A DNA stretch of 64,000 nt, taken from assembly GCF_001650735.1 (NCBI RefSeq), contig NZ_LXVY01000006.1:277-64276 (forward strand). Reading direction: 5' to 3'. Made by a program: the position numbers and the translations under genes. The notes below the pieces were generated by a model. It searched no databases. It had not been told where the DNA came from and saw only the letters and a program-made list of their open reading frames with translations. This document shows positions 20,628-28,599 of this stretch, piece after piece (position 1 is the first letter of the stretch; every line of letters begins with the position of its first letter). Source of the DNA: Sphingomonas sp. TDK1 (GTDB lineage Bacteria; Pseudomonadota; Alphaproteobacteria; Sphingomonadales; Sphingomonadaceae).

Positions 20628-21755
20628 TTAGTAGGTACCCTTGAAGCTCGAATTCAGATTGCCCGTCGTGCTCCAATCCTTCGATCGGTCGTCGGTGCTG
20701 GTCTGATCGGTGGTCGCGGCGGTGGACTTGGTCTTGTCCTCGCCGAACATCGCGCCCGACTGTTCTTCGTCGCGCCAGTGGTTCTTGGCTTCGTCGGCGG
20801 TCTTGCGCAGCGTCACCTTGTCGTCGACGGTCTGGATCCAGCGCGACGGGATCGAATGGTGGCGGCCATTCGCATCGGCGTCGTTCTTGGTCAGGATGAT
20901 GCGGTCGCCGCGCACCTTGTCGACGGTGCCGACATGGCTGCCGTCGGAACCCAGTACTTCCATATGCTCGGTCACGCGGCGCAGGGCGTCGCGCTGGCCG
21001 GTGCGCTCGGTGCGGAAGCTGTCGAACTCGCTGTGGAAACGCTGGGCGTTCTCGCGGCGATATTCATCATAGTCGCGGTCGAATTCTTCGATCCGGCTGC
21101 GACGCCATTCGCCATAATGGTTGTCAGCATGGCCTTCGCGCCGGGCCTGCTGCTCGTCGTAGCGCTGGTCCTGACGGCGCCGGCGCTCCGCTTCCTCATC
21201 GCCGAACCACGAGCGGACCTCGTCACCGGCGCGGTCGAAGAAGCCGCGGTCACGGTCATAGCCGCGCAGGTCGTTGCCGCCGCGGTCGCGGTCATACCCA
21301 TAGCTGCTGCCGCGACCCTGGCCCTGCTGGCCATAGCTGCGCGCGGATGCATCGCGGCTGCCCCAGTCGCTGTTCCCATAATTGCGCTGGCCATAGTCGC
21401 GGTCGCGGTCGCGGTCCTGGCTCGAATAGCCGCCGTAATTGTCATAGCTGCGCGAACCATAGTCGCTCCAGTCGCGAGCACCGTCGTTCCAGCCGCCGCG
21501 CTCCTCGCGACGGCCATAGCCCTGCGCGCCGTAGTTCGACCGGTCCTGGTTGCGCGCTTCGGAGCGCCCACGATTGCCATAGGTGTCGCGCTGGCCGCGA
21601 TCGCGTCCCAGTTCGCCTGCGGCGGCATAATCGCGCGCGCTGCTGTAGGTGTAATCGCGGCCCGAGCCGTAATCGCGACCATAGTCGCCGGGGGTGCCAC
21701 TGTCGTTATAGCCGGTGGGGCCGTACGGGCCGTAGCGATTGTTGCGGTCGTCCAT
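20628..21755 (-). CDS. DUF2171 domain protein with Tyr/Gly/Arg/Asp-rich low-complexity N-terminus
   Basis: 375 residues. Residues 1-170 are low-complexity, dominated by Y, G, R, D, S and N, with runs such as QDRDRDRDYGQRNYGNSD and almost no hydrophobics. Next comes RAGDEVRSWFGDEEAERRRRQD, a module common in sphingomonad/alphaproteobacterial stress proteins, and a charged helical stretch. A DUF2171-type beta domain covers about 262-325 (HMEVLGSDGSHVGTVDKVRGDRIILT...HHSIPSRWIQTVDDKVTL). The tail is Ser/Thr/Asp-rich. No signal peptide. The start at 21755 has AGGAGA. Function is unknown; PRC-barrel-like DUF2171 proteins are often stress- or envelope-linked. Confidence 0.8.
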   Translation of the reverse strand: MDDRNNRYGPYGPTGYNDSGTPGDYGRDYGSGRDYTYSSARDYAAAGELGRDRGQRDTYGNRGRSEARNQDRSNYGAQGYGRREERGGWNDGARDWSDYGSRSYDNYGGYSSQDRDRDRDYGQRNYGNSDWGSRDASARSYGQQGQGRGSSYGYDRDRGGNDLRGYDRDRGFFDRAGDEVRSWFGDEEAERRRRQDQRYDEQQARREGHADNHYGEWRRSRIEEFDRDYDEYRRENAQRFHSEFDSFRTERTGQRDALRRVTEHMEVLGSDGSHVGTVDKVRGDRIILTKNDADANGRHHSIPSRWIQTVDDKVTLRKTADEAKNHWRDEEQSGAMFGEDKTKSTAATTDQTSTDDRSKDWSTTGNLNSSFKGTY

Positions 21756-21975
21756 CGTATCTCTCCTGCTGAGATTTCGGCGGCTGCGGCATGCTTGCCG
21801 TCACGCCCCGTCCAAGCGAGCGGAGGGGCGGATGGGTTCCGCAAATTTAACCTGCGTCACAGGCACTTCGTCGTCGGCGATACAAAAGCAGCGGAAAGGG
21901 GCGACAAGCCGGTTGCATCGCGCGTTTCGGCTCGCTAAGGGGAGCGCCTCCCGGGCCAGCCCGGGATCCGGCGGC

Positions 21976-22051
21976 GGGGCTGTAGCTCAGATGGGAGAGC
22001 GCTGCAATCGCACTGCAGAGGTCAGGGGTTCGATTCCCCTCAGCTCCACCA
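21976..22051 (+). tRNA. tRNA-Ala (anticodon CGC)
   Basis: 76 nucleotides including an encoded CCA. The acceptor arms are GGGGCTG / CAGCTCC. The D-arm is TAGCTCAGATGGGAGAGC. The anticodon stem CTGCA / TGCAG holds loop ATCGCAC, giving anticodon CGC, and the T-arm is AGGGGTTCGATTCCCCT. It stands alone; no integrase or att-like duplication is seen at its 3' end. Confidence 0.95.
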
Positions 22052-22129
22052 GCCGCCACATCTTCTACGAAAACCGCACCGTTCCCAACCTGCCGTCATG
22101 GTGGGATCTTGTCGTGCGCGTTCCGCAAG

Positions 22130-22160
22130 AAAACGGGGAGGCAAGAACCTTACCTCCCCG
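22130..22160 (-). terminator. rho-independent terminator of small exported protein gene
   Basis: Stem CGGGGAGG / CCTCCCCG with an 11-base loop; the minus strand continues into TTTTCTTG. It lies 30 bases past the stop codon of the 22191-22607 gene. Confidence 0.7.
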
Positions 22161-22190
22161 CAACGTGATTGTTGTGGCCGGATCAGCGGC

Positions 22191-22607
22191 TCACTGCTTG
22201 CTCATCGTGAAGGTGACATTGCTGCCCGAACGGTTGGCGCTGCAGTTTGGCGAGCCAGTCCAGTGGATAGCCCCTGCGCTGATCGAGCCCGATGAGCTTA
22301 CATCGACATAGAAATAGCAGGTCTGGATCGCGCCATTCACGGTCATGTTTGCCTTGAACGAGACGTTACCGTCGCCGAGTACGGTGTGGTAGCTTCCCCG
22401 CACTTCAGGCGAGCCGGCTTTCAGGGTGCCCTCGATCCGAGGATAGTAGGAGCCCGACCAGCTCACGTCGGAAATGGTGATGTCGAGGCTGGGATCGGCA
22501 TTGCCCATGTAAAGATAGGCGTAGGTCTGCGCCTGGGCAGGCGTGGCCGCAAAGGCTGCGGTCGCGACAAATGCTCCGGCAATCGCCGTCAATACCTTAC
22601 GCATCAT
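22191..22607 (-). CDS. small exported protein of unknown function
   Basis: 138 residues with a clear Sec signal peptide (VLTAIAGAFVATAAFAATPAQA, cleavage after AQA near residue 27). The mature part is about 111 residues, rich in Ser, Gly, Thr and Tyr with alternating beta-strand patterns. Two cysteines (QTCYFYVD and SPNCSAN) could form a disulfide. No catalytic motif is recognised; it looks like a secreted all-beta domain. It has its own terminator and a GGGGGT ribosome-binding site. The divergent 22608-22707 gap separates it from the kinase gene's end. Confidence 0.7.
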   Translation of the reverse strand: MMRKVLTAIAGAFVATAAFAATPAQAQTYAYLYMGNADPSLDITISDVSWSGSYYPRIEGTLKAGSPEVRGSYHTVLGDGNVSFKANMTVNGAIQTCYFYVDVSSSGSISAGAIHWTGSPNCSANRSGSNVTFTMSKQ

Positions 22608-22707
22608 GAACCCCCGTCAATTTGCTAGAAGACTCTTGCAAGCTGTTCTGCTTGCAAGGCTTTTGTAGCAATAGAGTCCGCGGATGCGGAGCGATTTATT
22701 TACGATT

Positions 22708-24084
22708 TCATTTACCCGCCGTTAAGATAACGCGCGGACTATCCGGCGTTTTTAGGCGGAGCTGCACGCGCAGTCCGGGCATCGCGTCTTCCAGGGTCAG
22801 CTCGCCGCGATGCAGCCGTGCGACCGCGGCGACGAGCGGAAGACCCAGCCCGTACCCCCGCACCTGCCGACTGGCATCGAGCCGCCCGAAGCGGCGCAGC
22901 GCGCGTGCTCGGTCCTCGGGGGGGATGCCCCGTCCATTGTCCTCGACCCGCAGCAGTGCCGCATCGCCCTCGCGCAGCACTTCCAGGCGGATGCTCGTGC
23001 CGCGCGGCGTGTGGGTTACGGCGTTCTCGACGAGATTGACGATCACCTGCGTCAGCAGGCGGGGGTCGCCTTCGATCGGTAGCGGCTCGGCGGGGATCGC
23101 GACCCGGAAACCGCGGCCGCTTTCGGTTACCATCAGCGCGAGTCCCTCACCGACATCCCCCGCCAGCCCAGCGAGATCGAGCGGCACGAAGCCGTTTCGG
23201 CGCTCGCCGCCTTCAATCTCGGTGATCCGCAAGATGGCCGCGAACAGCGCGAGGATTTCCTCGCTTTCGGCCACGGCGCCAGCCAGTTCGTCGCGCACGG
23301 GGGCTGCTTCGGGTGCGTCGGCCAGTGCTGCCAGCCTGCCGTGCAAGCGCGACATGGGTGTTCGCAGGTCGTGCGCGACGTCGTTGGAGATGCTGCGCAT
23401 GCCGCCCATCAACTCGCCGATACGATCGAGCATGCGGTTGAAGGTCACCGCCAGCCCGCCAAAGACGCTGTTCGGGCGCTCGACCGGGACGCGCGCGGAC
23501 ATGTCGCCGTCGATGATCGCTTCGGCCGTTCCGCGAATTGCCGCGATGTTTACCCGGATCGCACGGATCAGCGCCATCGTGCCGAGCAACAAAATGCCCA
23601 GCAGCGCGCCGAAGCCGGTCGCGAGAATCAGTCCGCGCTTATAGTCATGCTGGTCGATCGGCTCGCTTTCCGCGATCAGCGCCAGGGTTTCGCCGCCGCG
23701 CAGCCGCGTCACCCAGGCGCGCCCGCGGCTGAGACCCGGGATGGCGGCGTTGCGCTTCACCGTGGAGACGCCCAGCGGCAGTGGCGTGGCCGGCGAGATG
23801 TTGCCCGCGATCACTGCGCCTTGCGGGGTAAGCAGCAGGAAGCCGATATCGGCGCTCTCGCGCTCGCTGCTTTCGCGGACGATGCGCCGGGCAATTTCGG
23901 GCACTTCGACACCGCCTTCCAGCAATTCGCGCGCTTCCCCCTGCAGTCGCAGGTCGACCTGGCGATCGATCGCGTCGAGCAGTGCGAGATAGACGCCCAC
24001 GCCGACCAGCGCCGTCGCGACCGAAACGCTGAGCGCGAAGCCGATCGCGATCCGGCCGAGCGATTGTAGGCGTCGGCGCCGCAT
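22708..24084 (-). CDS. sensor histidine kinase
   Basis: 458-residue membrane kinase. TM1 spans about 12-36, a periplasmic sensor region about 37-150, and TM2 about 151-173. A HAMP domain runs to about 225. HisKA follows with phospho-acceptor His239 in NDVAHDLRTPMSRL, then the HATPase with N-box (VIVNLVENAVTHT), DNGRGIPPEDR and GYGLGLPLV. Its start lies 3 bases after the response-regulator stop, so the pair is one operon. The sensor part lacks a known ligand domain, so the stimulus is unknown. Confidence 0.92.
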   Translation of the reverse strand: MRRRRLQSLGRIAIGFALSVSVATALVGVGVYLALLDAIDRQVDLRLQGEARELLEGGVEVPEIARRIVRESSERESADIGFLLLTPQGAVIAGNISPATPLPLGVSTVKRNAAIPGLSRGRAWVTRLRGGETLALIAESEPIDQHDYKRGLILATGFGALLGILLLGTMALIRAIRVNIAAIRGTAEAIIDGDMSARVPVERPNSVFGGLAVTFNRMLDRIGELMGGMRSISNDVAHDLRTPMSRLHGRLAALADAPEAAPVRDELAGAVAESEEILALFAAILRITEIEGGERRNGFVPLDLAGLAGDVGEGLALMVTESGRGFRVAIPAEPLPIEGDPRLLTQVIVNLVENAVTHTPRGTSIRLEVLREGDAALLRVEDNGRGIPPEDRARALRRFGRLDASRQVRGYGLGLPLVAAVARLHRGELTLEDAMPGLRVQLRLKTPDSPRVILTAGK

Positions 24085-24087
24085 CGA

Positions 24088-24798
24088 TCAGGCGCGGAAC
24101 ATGTAGCCGACGCCTCGTACGGTGACGATGGGGTCCGGCAGGCCAGGTATCTCCAGCCGCTGCCGCAGCTTCAGGATGTGGACGTCGACGATATTGGTGG
24201 CAGGCACGAAGTCATAGCCCCAGACGCGCTCGATCAGCATCTTGCGTGACAGCACGCTGCCCGCCTCGCGCACCAGTTCGGCGAGCAGTTTCAGCTCGGT
24301 CTTCTGCAACTCGATCGTCTTGCCCGCGCGGGTGACGCGGTGCCGCAGTACGCTGACGGTGACGTCGCCGGCACTGAGGGTGGCGTTGTCCGCGACAGGC
24401 GCCGTGCGACGGCGGAGGACTGCGCGGATTCGCGCGTTGAGCTCATCGATTTCGAAGGGCTTGACGATGTAATCGTCGGCGCCGGCCTCCAGGCCTTCCA
24501 CCCGTTCGTTGGTGAGGCCCAGCGCGGTCAGCAGAATCACGGGTGTTTCCACGCCCTCTGCGCGCAGGCGTCGCAGTACTTCCACGCCCTCGATCGCCGG
24601 CAACATGCGATCGAGCAGTACCACGTCGAATTGCGCCTCGGCGAGCGCGGCGATGGCGGCGCGTCCGTCACCCACAGCCGCCACGAGGTAGCCGAGGCTT
24701 CCGAGTTGGCGAACGAGCAGGGCGCTCAACTGTGCGTCGTCCTCGACGACGAGGGCGCGAAGGGAGGGAGTGGACAGCGTTTCGGACGAGGATTGCAT
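24088..24798 (-). CDS. OmpR-family response regulator
   Basis: 236 residues. The receiver domain has acidic residues Glu19-Asp20-Asp21, the phosphorylation site Asp63 in VVLLDRMLP, and Lys in VKPFE. The C-terminal winged helix (LQKTELKLLAELVREAGSVLS...IVDVHILKLRQRLE...VRGVGYMFRA) is of the OmpR/PhoB type. It is cotranscribed with the kinase just downstream. The frame continues open upstream, but the family N-terminus begins at MQSSSETLSTPSLRALVVEDD. A TCGTAA-CC-TTACGA inverted repeat lies upstream. Confidence 0.93.
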   Translation of the reverse strand: MQSSSETLSTPSLRALVVEDDAQLSALLVRQLGSLGYLVAAVGDGRAAIAALAEAQFDVVLLDRMLPAIEGVEVLRRLRAEGVETPVILLTALGLTNERVEGLEAGADDYIVKPFEIDELNARIRAVLRRRTAPVADNATLSAGDVTVSVLRHRVTRAGKTIELQKTELKLLAELVREAGSVLSRKMLIERVWGYDFVPATNIVDVHILKLRQRLEIPGLPDPIVTVRGVGYMFRA

Positions 24799-25228
24799 GC
24801 GGGTGCTCTTACGGAAGGCGGCTGTTCGTAACCTTACGAGGCGTGCAGGTCGACTCGCGTCCTGGTATCTGAGCGCCTTGCGGTAGCCGCGACGTGCTTC
24901 GGGTGAATTCGGGCGAACCGACGGAAACCCGCTGGCGCACGTCATGCGAAAGTAGATAGGGCCTTTGCGGCGTCTTGTGCGGCCGACTCGGGCGAACGGG
25001 CCAGCGCATCCCAGCGGCGGACGCTCGGCGCGACGGCAAAAAAAATTCAAAGGCGTGCTGTGGGTCGCTCGGGGCGGCGTCGTCTTACCAATGGATATTC
25101 ATACCGTACTCGGTTCAGCTGATGGGTGCGGCCGTTTCGGAGCATGTGGAAAGCTCCTTAGTGGCCGAGCCGAAGAAAAGCGGGCAGAACAGCGGCACGA
25201 TATCGCAACGTTGCCAGGGGATCTGCGA
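24799..25228. other. 430-bp intergenic region between two-component and glycosyltransferase genes
   Basis: This divergent region carries the inverted repeat at 24826-24839 and a poly-A tract (AAAAAAAA near 25040). An open stretch in frame with the glycosyltransferase runs through it, but its residues (24965-25228) show no family similarity. I see no RNA gene or repeat in it. An in-frame ATG at 25091 is an alternative start for the downstream gene. Confidence 0.5.
24826..24839. promoter_or_regulatory. inverted repeat upstream of response regulator
   Basis: Perfect TCGTAA-CC-TTACGA, 28-41 bases before the regulator's start. A further CTTACG lies at 24808-24813. This could be an autoregulation site; this is inferred from position only. 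Confidence 0.35.
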
Positions 25229-26392
25229 GTGTCGCCACAATATAGCAGCGGACGAATCCGCGTTCTCACCTTCCTGCACAGCTTCGATGCCGGCGGTGTG
25301 GAGCGTGTTGCCCTTCGCTTAGTCCGACACTGGCGAGCGATGGGCGTGGATGCGCCGCTATTCATGGGCCGCGACGACGGCGCAATGCACGGCGAGTTCG
25401 GCGACATCGCCTATGACATGCCCCGCCAGCCTCGCATTCGCCAGCACAGCTGGGAAACGCTGTGGATGATTGTGACCCTGCCCGCGGCGATCCGTCGCCT
25501 TCGGCCGGACGTGCTGTTCGTGGCCGGCTCTACCTACACCATCGTCGCCGTCGCGATGACGCTGCTGCTCGGTCGCCGCTGCCCGCCGATCGTCGTGAAG
25601 GTCAGCAACGATCTGGCGCGGCGCGACCTGAACCCGATCAGCCGCCTCTTCTGGCGCGCCTGGCTGCGCGTCCAGGCGCACGCCGCGCACCACTGGGTGG
25701 TGATGGATGAGGCCATGGTACCCGAACTGCCGCCGGTGATGGCGCGGCGCAGCCATGTCGTGCACGATCCCGCGATCTGCGCAACGCAGTTGCTGCCCGA
25801 ACGAGACGCTCGGGAGGAAGGGCCGCGGCGGTTCGTCGCCGTCGGGCGGCTTGCGGCGCAAAAGCATTTCGCGCTGATGTTGCGGGCGTTCGCGCGCGTG
25901 GTGCAGCCCGGAGAGACGCTGACGATCTTTGGTGACGGCGTGGAGCGCGGCGCGCTCGAGGCGCTTGCTGCGTCGCTCGGCATCGCCGATTGCGTGCATT
26001 TCGCCGGCCATGTCGCTGATGCGCCCGCGCGGCTGCCGGCATTCGACGTGTTGCTGATGTCCTCGCGCTATGAAGGCGTGCCGGCAGTTGTTATCGAAGC
26101 ATTGGCTGCGGGTCTGGCGGTCGTTTCGACCGATTGCGGCGCCGGCCTGCGCAGCTTGCTGGGCGAGGGCCGGTTCGGCACCATCGTGCCGCAGAACGAA
26201 ACGCTGTTGGCCGATGCGATCCGCGCCGCGCCTGTGGCTGCGCCCGATCGCTCCGCGTTGCTCGCGTCGCTGCGCCGCTTCACGATCGAGCGCTCGGCGC
26301 AAGACTATCTCACGTTGTTCGTTGCTGCAGCGGCAGCGGCAGCGCGGACGCGAGCCCGATCCACGGGCTTGGAGCAAGAGGTTCCTGCATGA
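25229..26392 (+). CDS. family GT4-type glycosyltransferase
   Basis: 387 residues, GT-B fold. The N-terminal domain opens with RVLTFLHSFDAGGVERVALRL, the glycine-rich acceptor loop of GT4 enzymes. The C-terminal nucleotide-sugar domain has FVAVGRLAAQKHFALMLRAF, LTIFGDGVERGALEAL and the E-x7-E element SSRYEGVPAVVIEALAAG. It transfers a sugar from an NDP-sugar, probably in polysaccharide or glycolipid assembly; cytoplasmic or membrane-associated. I chose GTG at 25229, with AGGGG upstream, because the homologous region begins there. Its TGA overlaps the ATG of the next gene (ATGA). Confidence 0.82.
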   Translation: MSPQYSSGRIRVLTFLHSFDAGGVERVALRLVRHWRAMGVDAPLFMGRDDGAMHGEFGDIAYDMPRQPRIRQHSWETLWMIVTLPAAIRRLRPDVLFVAGSTYTIVAVAMTLLLGRRCPPIVVKVSNDLARRDLNPISRLFWRAWLRVQAHAAHHWVVMDEAMVPELPPVMARRSHVVHDPAICATQLLPERDAREEGPRRFVAVGRLAAQKHFALMLRAFARVVQPGETLTIFGDGVERGALEALAASLGIADCVHFAGHVADAPARLPAFDVLLMSSRYEGVPAVVIEALAAGLAVVSTDCGAGLRSLLGEGRFGTIVPQNETLLADAIRAAPVAAPDRSALLASLRRFTIERSAQDYLTLFVAAAAAAARTRARSTGLEQEVPA

Positions 26393-27303
26393 AGTCCCCG
26401 GTACAGGCGGTACGGTCCGCCTATGCGTCGCTTTCACCCATCACCCGGGAGCGATTGCTCGCCATTGTTGGGCTCGCCTTTTCGGCCGTCATTCTCGTCG
26501 CAGTATTCTGGCAGCTCGACGGGCTGGACTTCACCGTACTCACCCAGACGCCGACCAACCCGCTGTTCTGGTTATGCTTCGCTGCCACCTATGCGCTGGC
26601 GCCGTTCATGGACTGGCTGATCCTGCGGCGCATCTGGGGCGTGGGTGCGGCGGCTTTCCCGGCCCTGCTGCGCAAGCAGGCGGCGAACGAAGTGGTCCTC
26701 GGTTATTCGGGCGACGCGCAGCTCTATGTCTGGGCGCGGCGAACGATGGGCGCCGCCGGGCGGCCGTTTGAGACGCTGCGCGACGTGGCGGTCACCTCGG
26801 CGCTGGCGGGCAACCTCGTCACGCTGGCGATGCTCGTGCTGCACGCGCCGATTGTCCACGGGCTCGCCAAGGGCACCTTGTTCACGACGTTGCTGATCTC
26901 CACCGCGACGATCGTGCTGTCTTCGATGGCGATCTTCTTCTTCCGACGGGTGGTGTTTGCGCTGCCGCCACGCCAGCTCGCGGCGACCATCGGCATTCAC
27001 ATTGCGCGTATCCTGCTGAGCCTGTTGCTTACTGCTTTACTCTGGAAGCTGTTGCTGCCGGCGGTGCCGACCGCAGCGCTGTTTCTGGTCGGCACGCTGC
27101 GCATGATGCTCTCGCGGCTGCCGTTCGTGCCGGCGCGCGAGGCCTTGCTCGCGCCCCTGATCGTAGCGTTGCTGGGCGATGCGGCGGGGCTCGCAGGGGC
27201 CGTGCTCTTCGTTGCGACGCTGATGCTCGCCGCCCATGTCGTGGTAGGCGGCGCCTCGGCGCTTGCCGACATGTTTGCGCGTTCCCGGCCGCGGCTCGCC
27301 TGA
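26389..27303 (+). CDS. polytopic membrane protein of unknown function, coupled to glycosyltransferase
   Basis: 304 residues with about seven hydrophobic segments (for example AIVGLAFSAVILVAVFW, LFWLCFAATYALAPFMDWLI, LISTATIVLSSMAIFFF and AVLFVATLMLAAHVVVG). No enzyme motif is recognised; the layout is loosely like the flippase-like/LPG-synthase TM family. The 4-base overlap with the glycosyltransferase gene implies translational coupling and a shared role in making or exporting a glycan or glycolipid. GGAGCAAGAGG precedes the start. Confidence 0.65.
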   Translation: MKSPVQAVRSAYASLSPITRERLLAIVGLAFSAVILVAVFWQLDGLDFTVLTQTPTNPLFWLCFAATYALAPFMDWLILRRIWGVGAAAFPALLRKQAANEVVLGYSGDAQLYVWARRTMGAAGRPFETLRDVAVTSALAGNLVTLAMLVLHAPIVHGLAKGTLFTTLLISTATIVLSSMAIFFFRRVVFALPPRQLAATIGIHIARILLSLLLTALLWKLLLPAVPTAALFLVGTLRMMLSRLPFVPAREALLAPLIVALLGDAAGLAGAVLFVATLMLAAHVVVGGASALADMFARSRPRLA

Positions 27304-27378
27304 GCCAAGATAAAAAAGCACTGGCGCCCATGCGCCGCTGCCGCCATCAGCCGCCCGGAATAGCGAAAGGCAGGAGTG

Positions 27379-28599
27379 ATGGGGAAAACGGCGCTGGTGG
27401 TGGGCGCATTGCTGGCAGGGGTTCTGCTGGGCTTTGCCGCGCGCTGGCCTGCGGGCGCGTTTCTGGCACCCTGGATCGATTTCGTGGCTCCCGTCGGGGC
27501 TTTCTGGATCCGTGCGCTGACCATGACGCTGGTGCCGCTGGTCTTCGCGCTGGTGGTGAGCGGCGTCGTCAACGCGGTGCGCCATGGCCAGGGCGGACGG
27601 CTGCTGGCAACCAGCTTTGCCGTGTTCCTGCCGATGCTGGTTCTGGCGGCACTGCTCGCTTGGGGCGCGCTGGAGATCGTCTTGTGGCTGTTTCCTCTCG
27701 GTCCCGAACCCCTTGCTGGGTTGCTGACGGCTGCGCCGCCCGCAGCGCCGTATGTGCCGACGGCCTCTGAACAGATCCTCGCGGTTCTTCCGGAAAATCC
27801 GATCGCGGCAGCGGCGGGCGGACAGATGCTGCCGCTGGTTGTCTTCGCCGTGCTGCTCGGTGTTGCCATCGCGCGGACGGGCGGGAACGGGCTGGCGGGT
27901 GTGATCGACGAACTCGGCATGTCGATGACGCGCATCGTCGACTGGATCCTGCTGGCGGCGCCGATCGGCATTTTCGTGCTGGCGCTCGGAGCGGGCAAGG
28001 CGGCTGGCGCGAGCGTTGCGGGTGTGCTGGCACGCGACGTGGCAGCGGAAATCCTGTTCTGTCTTGCCGCGATCGGCATGTGTTATCTGCTGGTTCTGGG
28101 ACTGCGGGCGATGCCGCTCGCCCGCTTCGCCCGCGGGATCCTGCCTGCGCAGGCAACGGCGGCGGGCACCTGCTCGTCGATGGCGACTGCGCCGGTCTCG
28201 ATGGACGTCGCGCTTAACGGCCTGCAACTCCCGCAGGAAGTCGCGGGTACCACGCTTCCGCTTGCCATCTCCACCTTCCGGCTGGCGACAACGGGCGTAA
28301 CGGTGATCGAGGTGTTCCTGGCCGCGCACGCGGCGGGGGTGCACGCGTCCCCGGTGCAATGGGCGCTGGCGGGCCTGTCGGCGGTGATCGCGGGCATCGC
28401 GACGCCGGGGCTGCCGGGGGCGGCGATCCTCTATGCGTGCGACGCGCCGGGCATGCAGATCCTTGGTGCGCCGCTGGCGATGATCCCGCTCTACATCGCA
28501 GTCTCGGCCATCCCGGACATGTTCATTACCACCGCCAGCGTCACCGGCCAGGTGACCGCGACCACGCTCGTCGCGCGCTTGGTCAGGCGGGGGCGCTGA
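27379..28599 (+). CDS. dicarboxylate/amino acid:cation symporter (SDF/DAACS family)
   Basis: 406-residue inner-membrane carrier that couples Na+ or H+ to uptake of C4-dicarboxylates or acidic/neutral amino acids. Its many membrane segments end with the family's re-entrant loops and helices. The HP1-like serine motif is in TAAGTCSSMATAPVSMD, and the TM7/HP2 region includes GIATPGLPGAAILYACDAPGM. These differ from the strict GltP/DctA motifs (SSSSGTLP, NMDGT), so it belongs to a divergent subgroup and its substrate is uncertain. The start has GGCAGGAG immediately upstream; it is 75 bases after the membrane protein gene. Confidence 0.82.
   Translation: MGKTALVVGALLAGVLLGFAARWPAGAFLAPWIDFVAPVGAFWIRALTMTLVPLVFALVVSGVVNAVRHGQGGRLLATSFAVFLPMLVLAALLAWGALEIVLWLFPLGPEPLAGLLTAAPPAAPYVPTASEQILAVLPENPIAAAAGGQMLPLVVFAVLLGVAIARTGGNGLAGVIDELGMSMTRIVDWILLAAPIGIFVLALGAGKAAGASVAGVLARDVAAEILFCLAAIGMCYLLVLGLRAMPLARFARGILPAQATAAGTCSSMATAPVSMDVALNGLQLPQEVAGTTLPLAISTFRLATTGVTVIEVFLAAHAAGVHASPVQWALAGLSAVIAGIATPGLPGAAILYACDAPGMQILGAPLAMIPLYIAVSAIPDMFITTASVTGQVTATTLVARLVRRGR

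Noticed and set aside
20487..21938. Long Ala/Val-rich open frame opposite the DUF2171 gene, looking like a membrane protein
   Set aside because: The apparent hydrophobic repeats are the complement of the Tyr/Gly/Arg/Asp repeats of the real gene; it also runs through an inverted-repeat element and lacks a ribosome-binding site.
21976..22051. tRNA-Ala as a possible integration site for a genomic island
   Set aside because: No integrase, no repeat of the tRNA 3' end and no mobile genes are seen downstream within the window.
25319..25329. TAGTCCGACAC inside the glycosyltransferase gene, resembling the operator
   Set aside because: It is inside coding sequence and matches only 9 of 11 bases.
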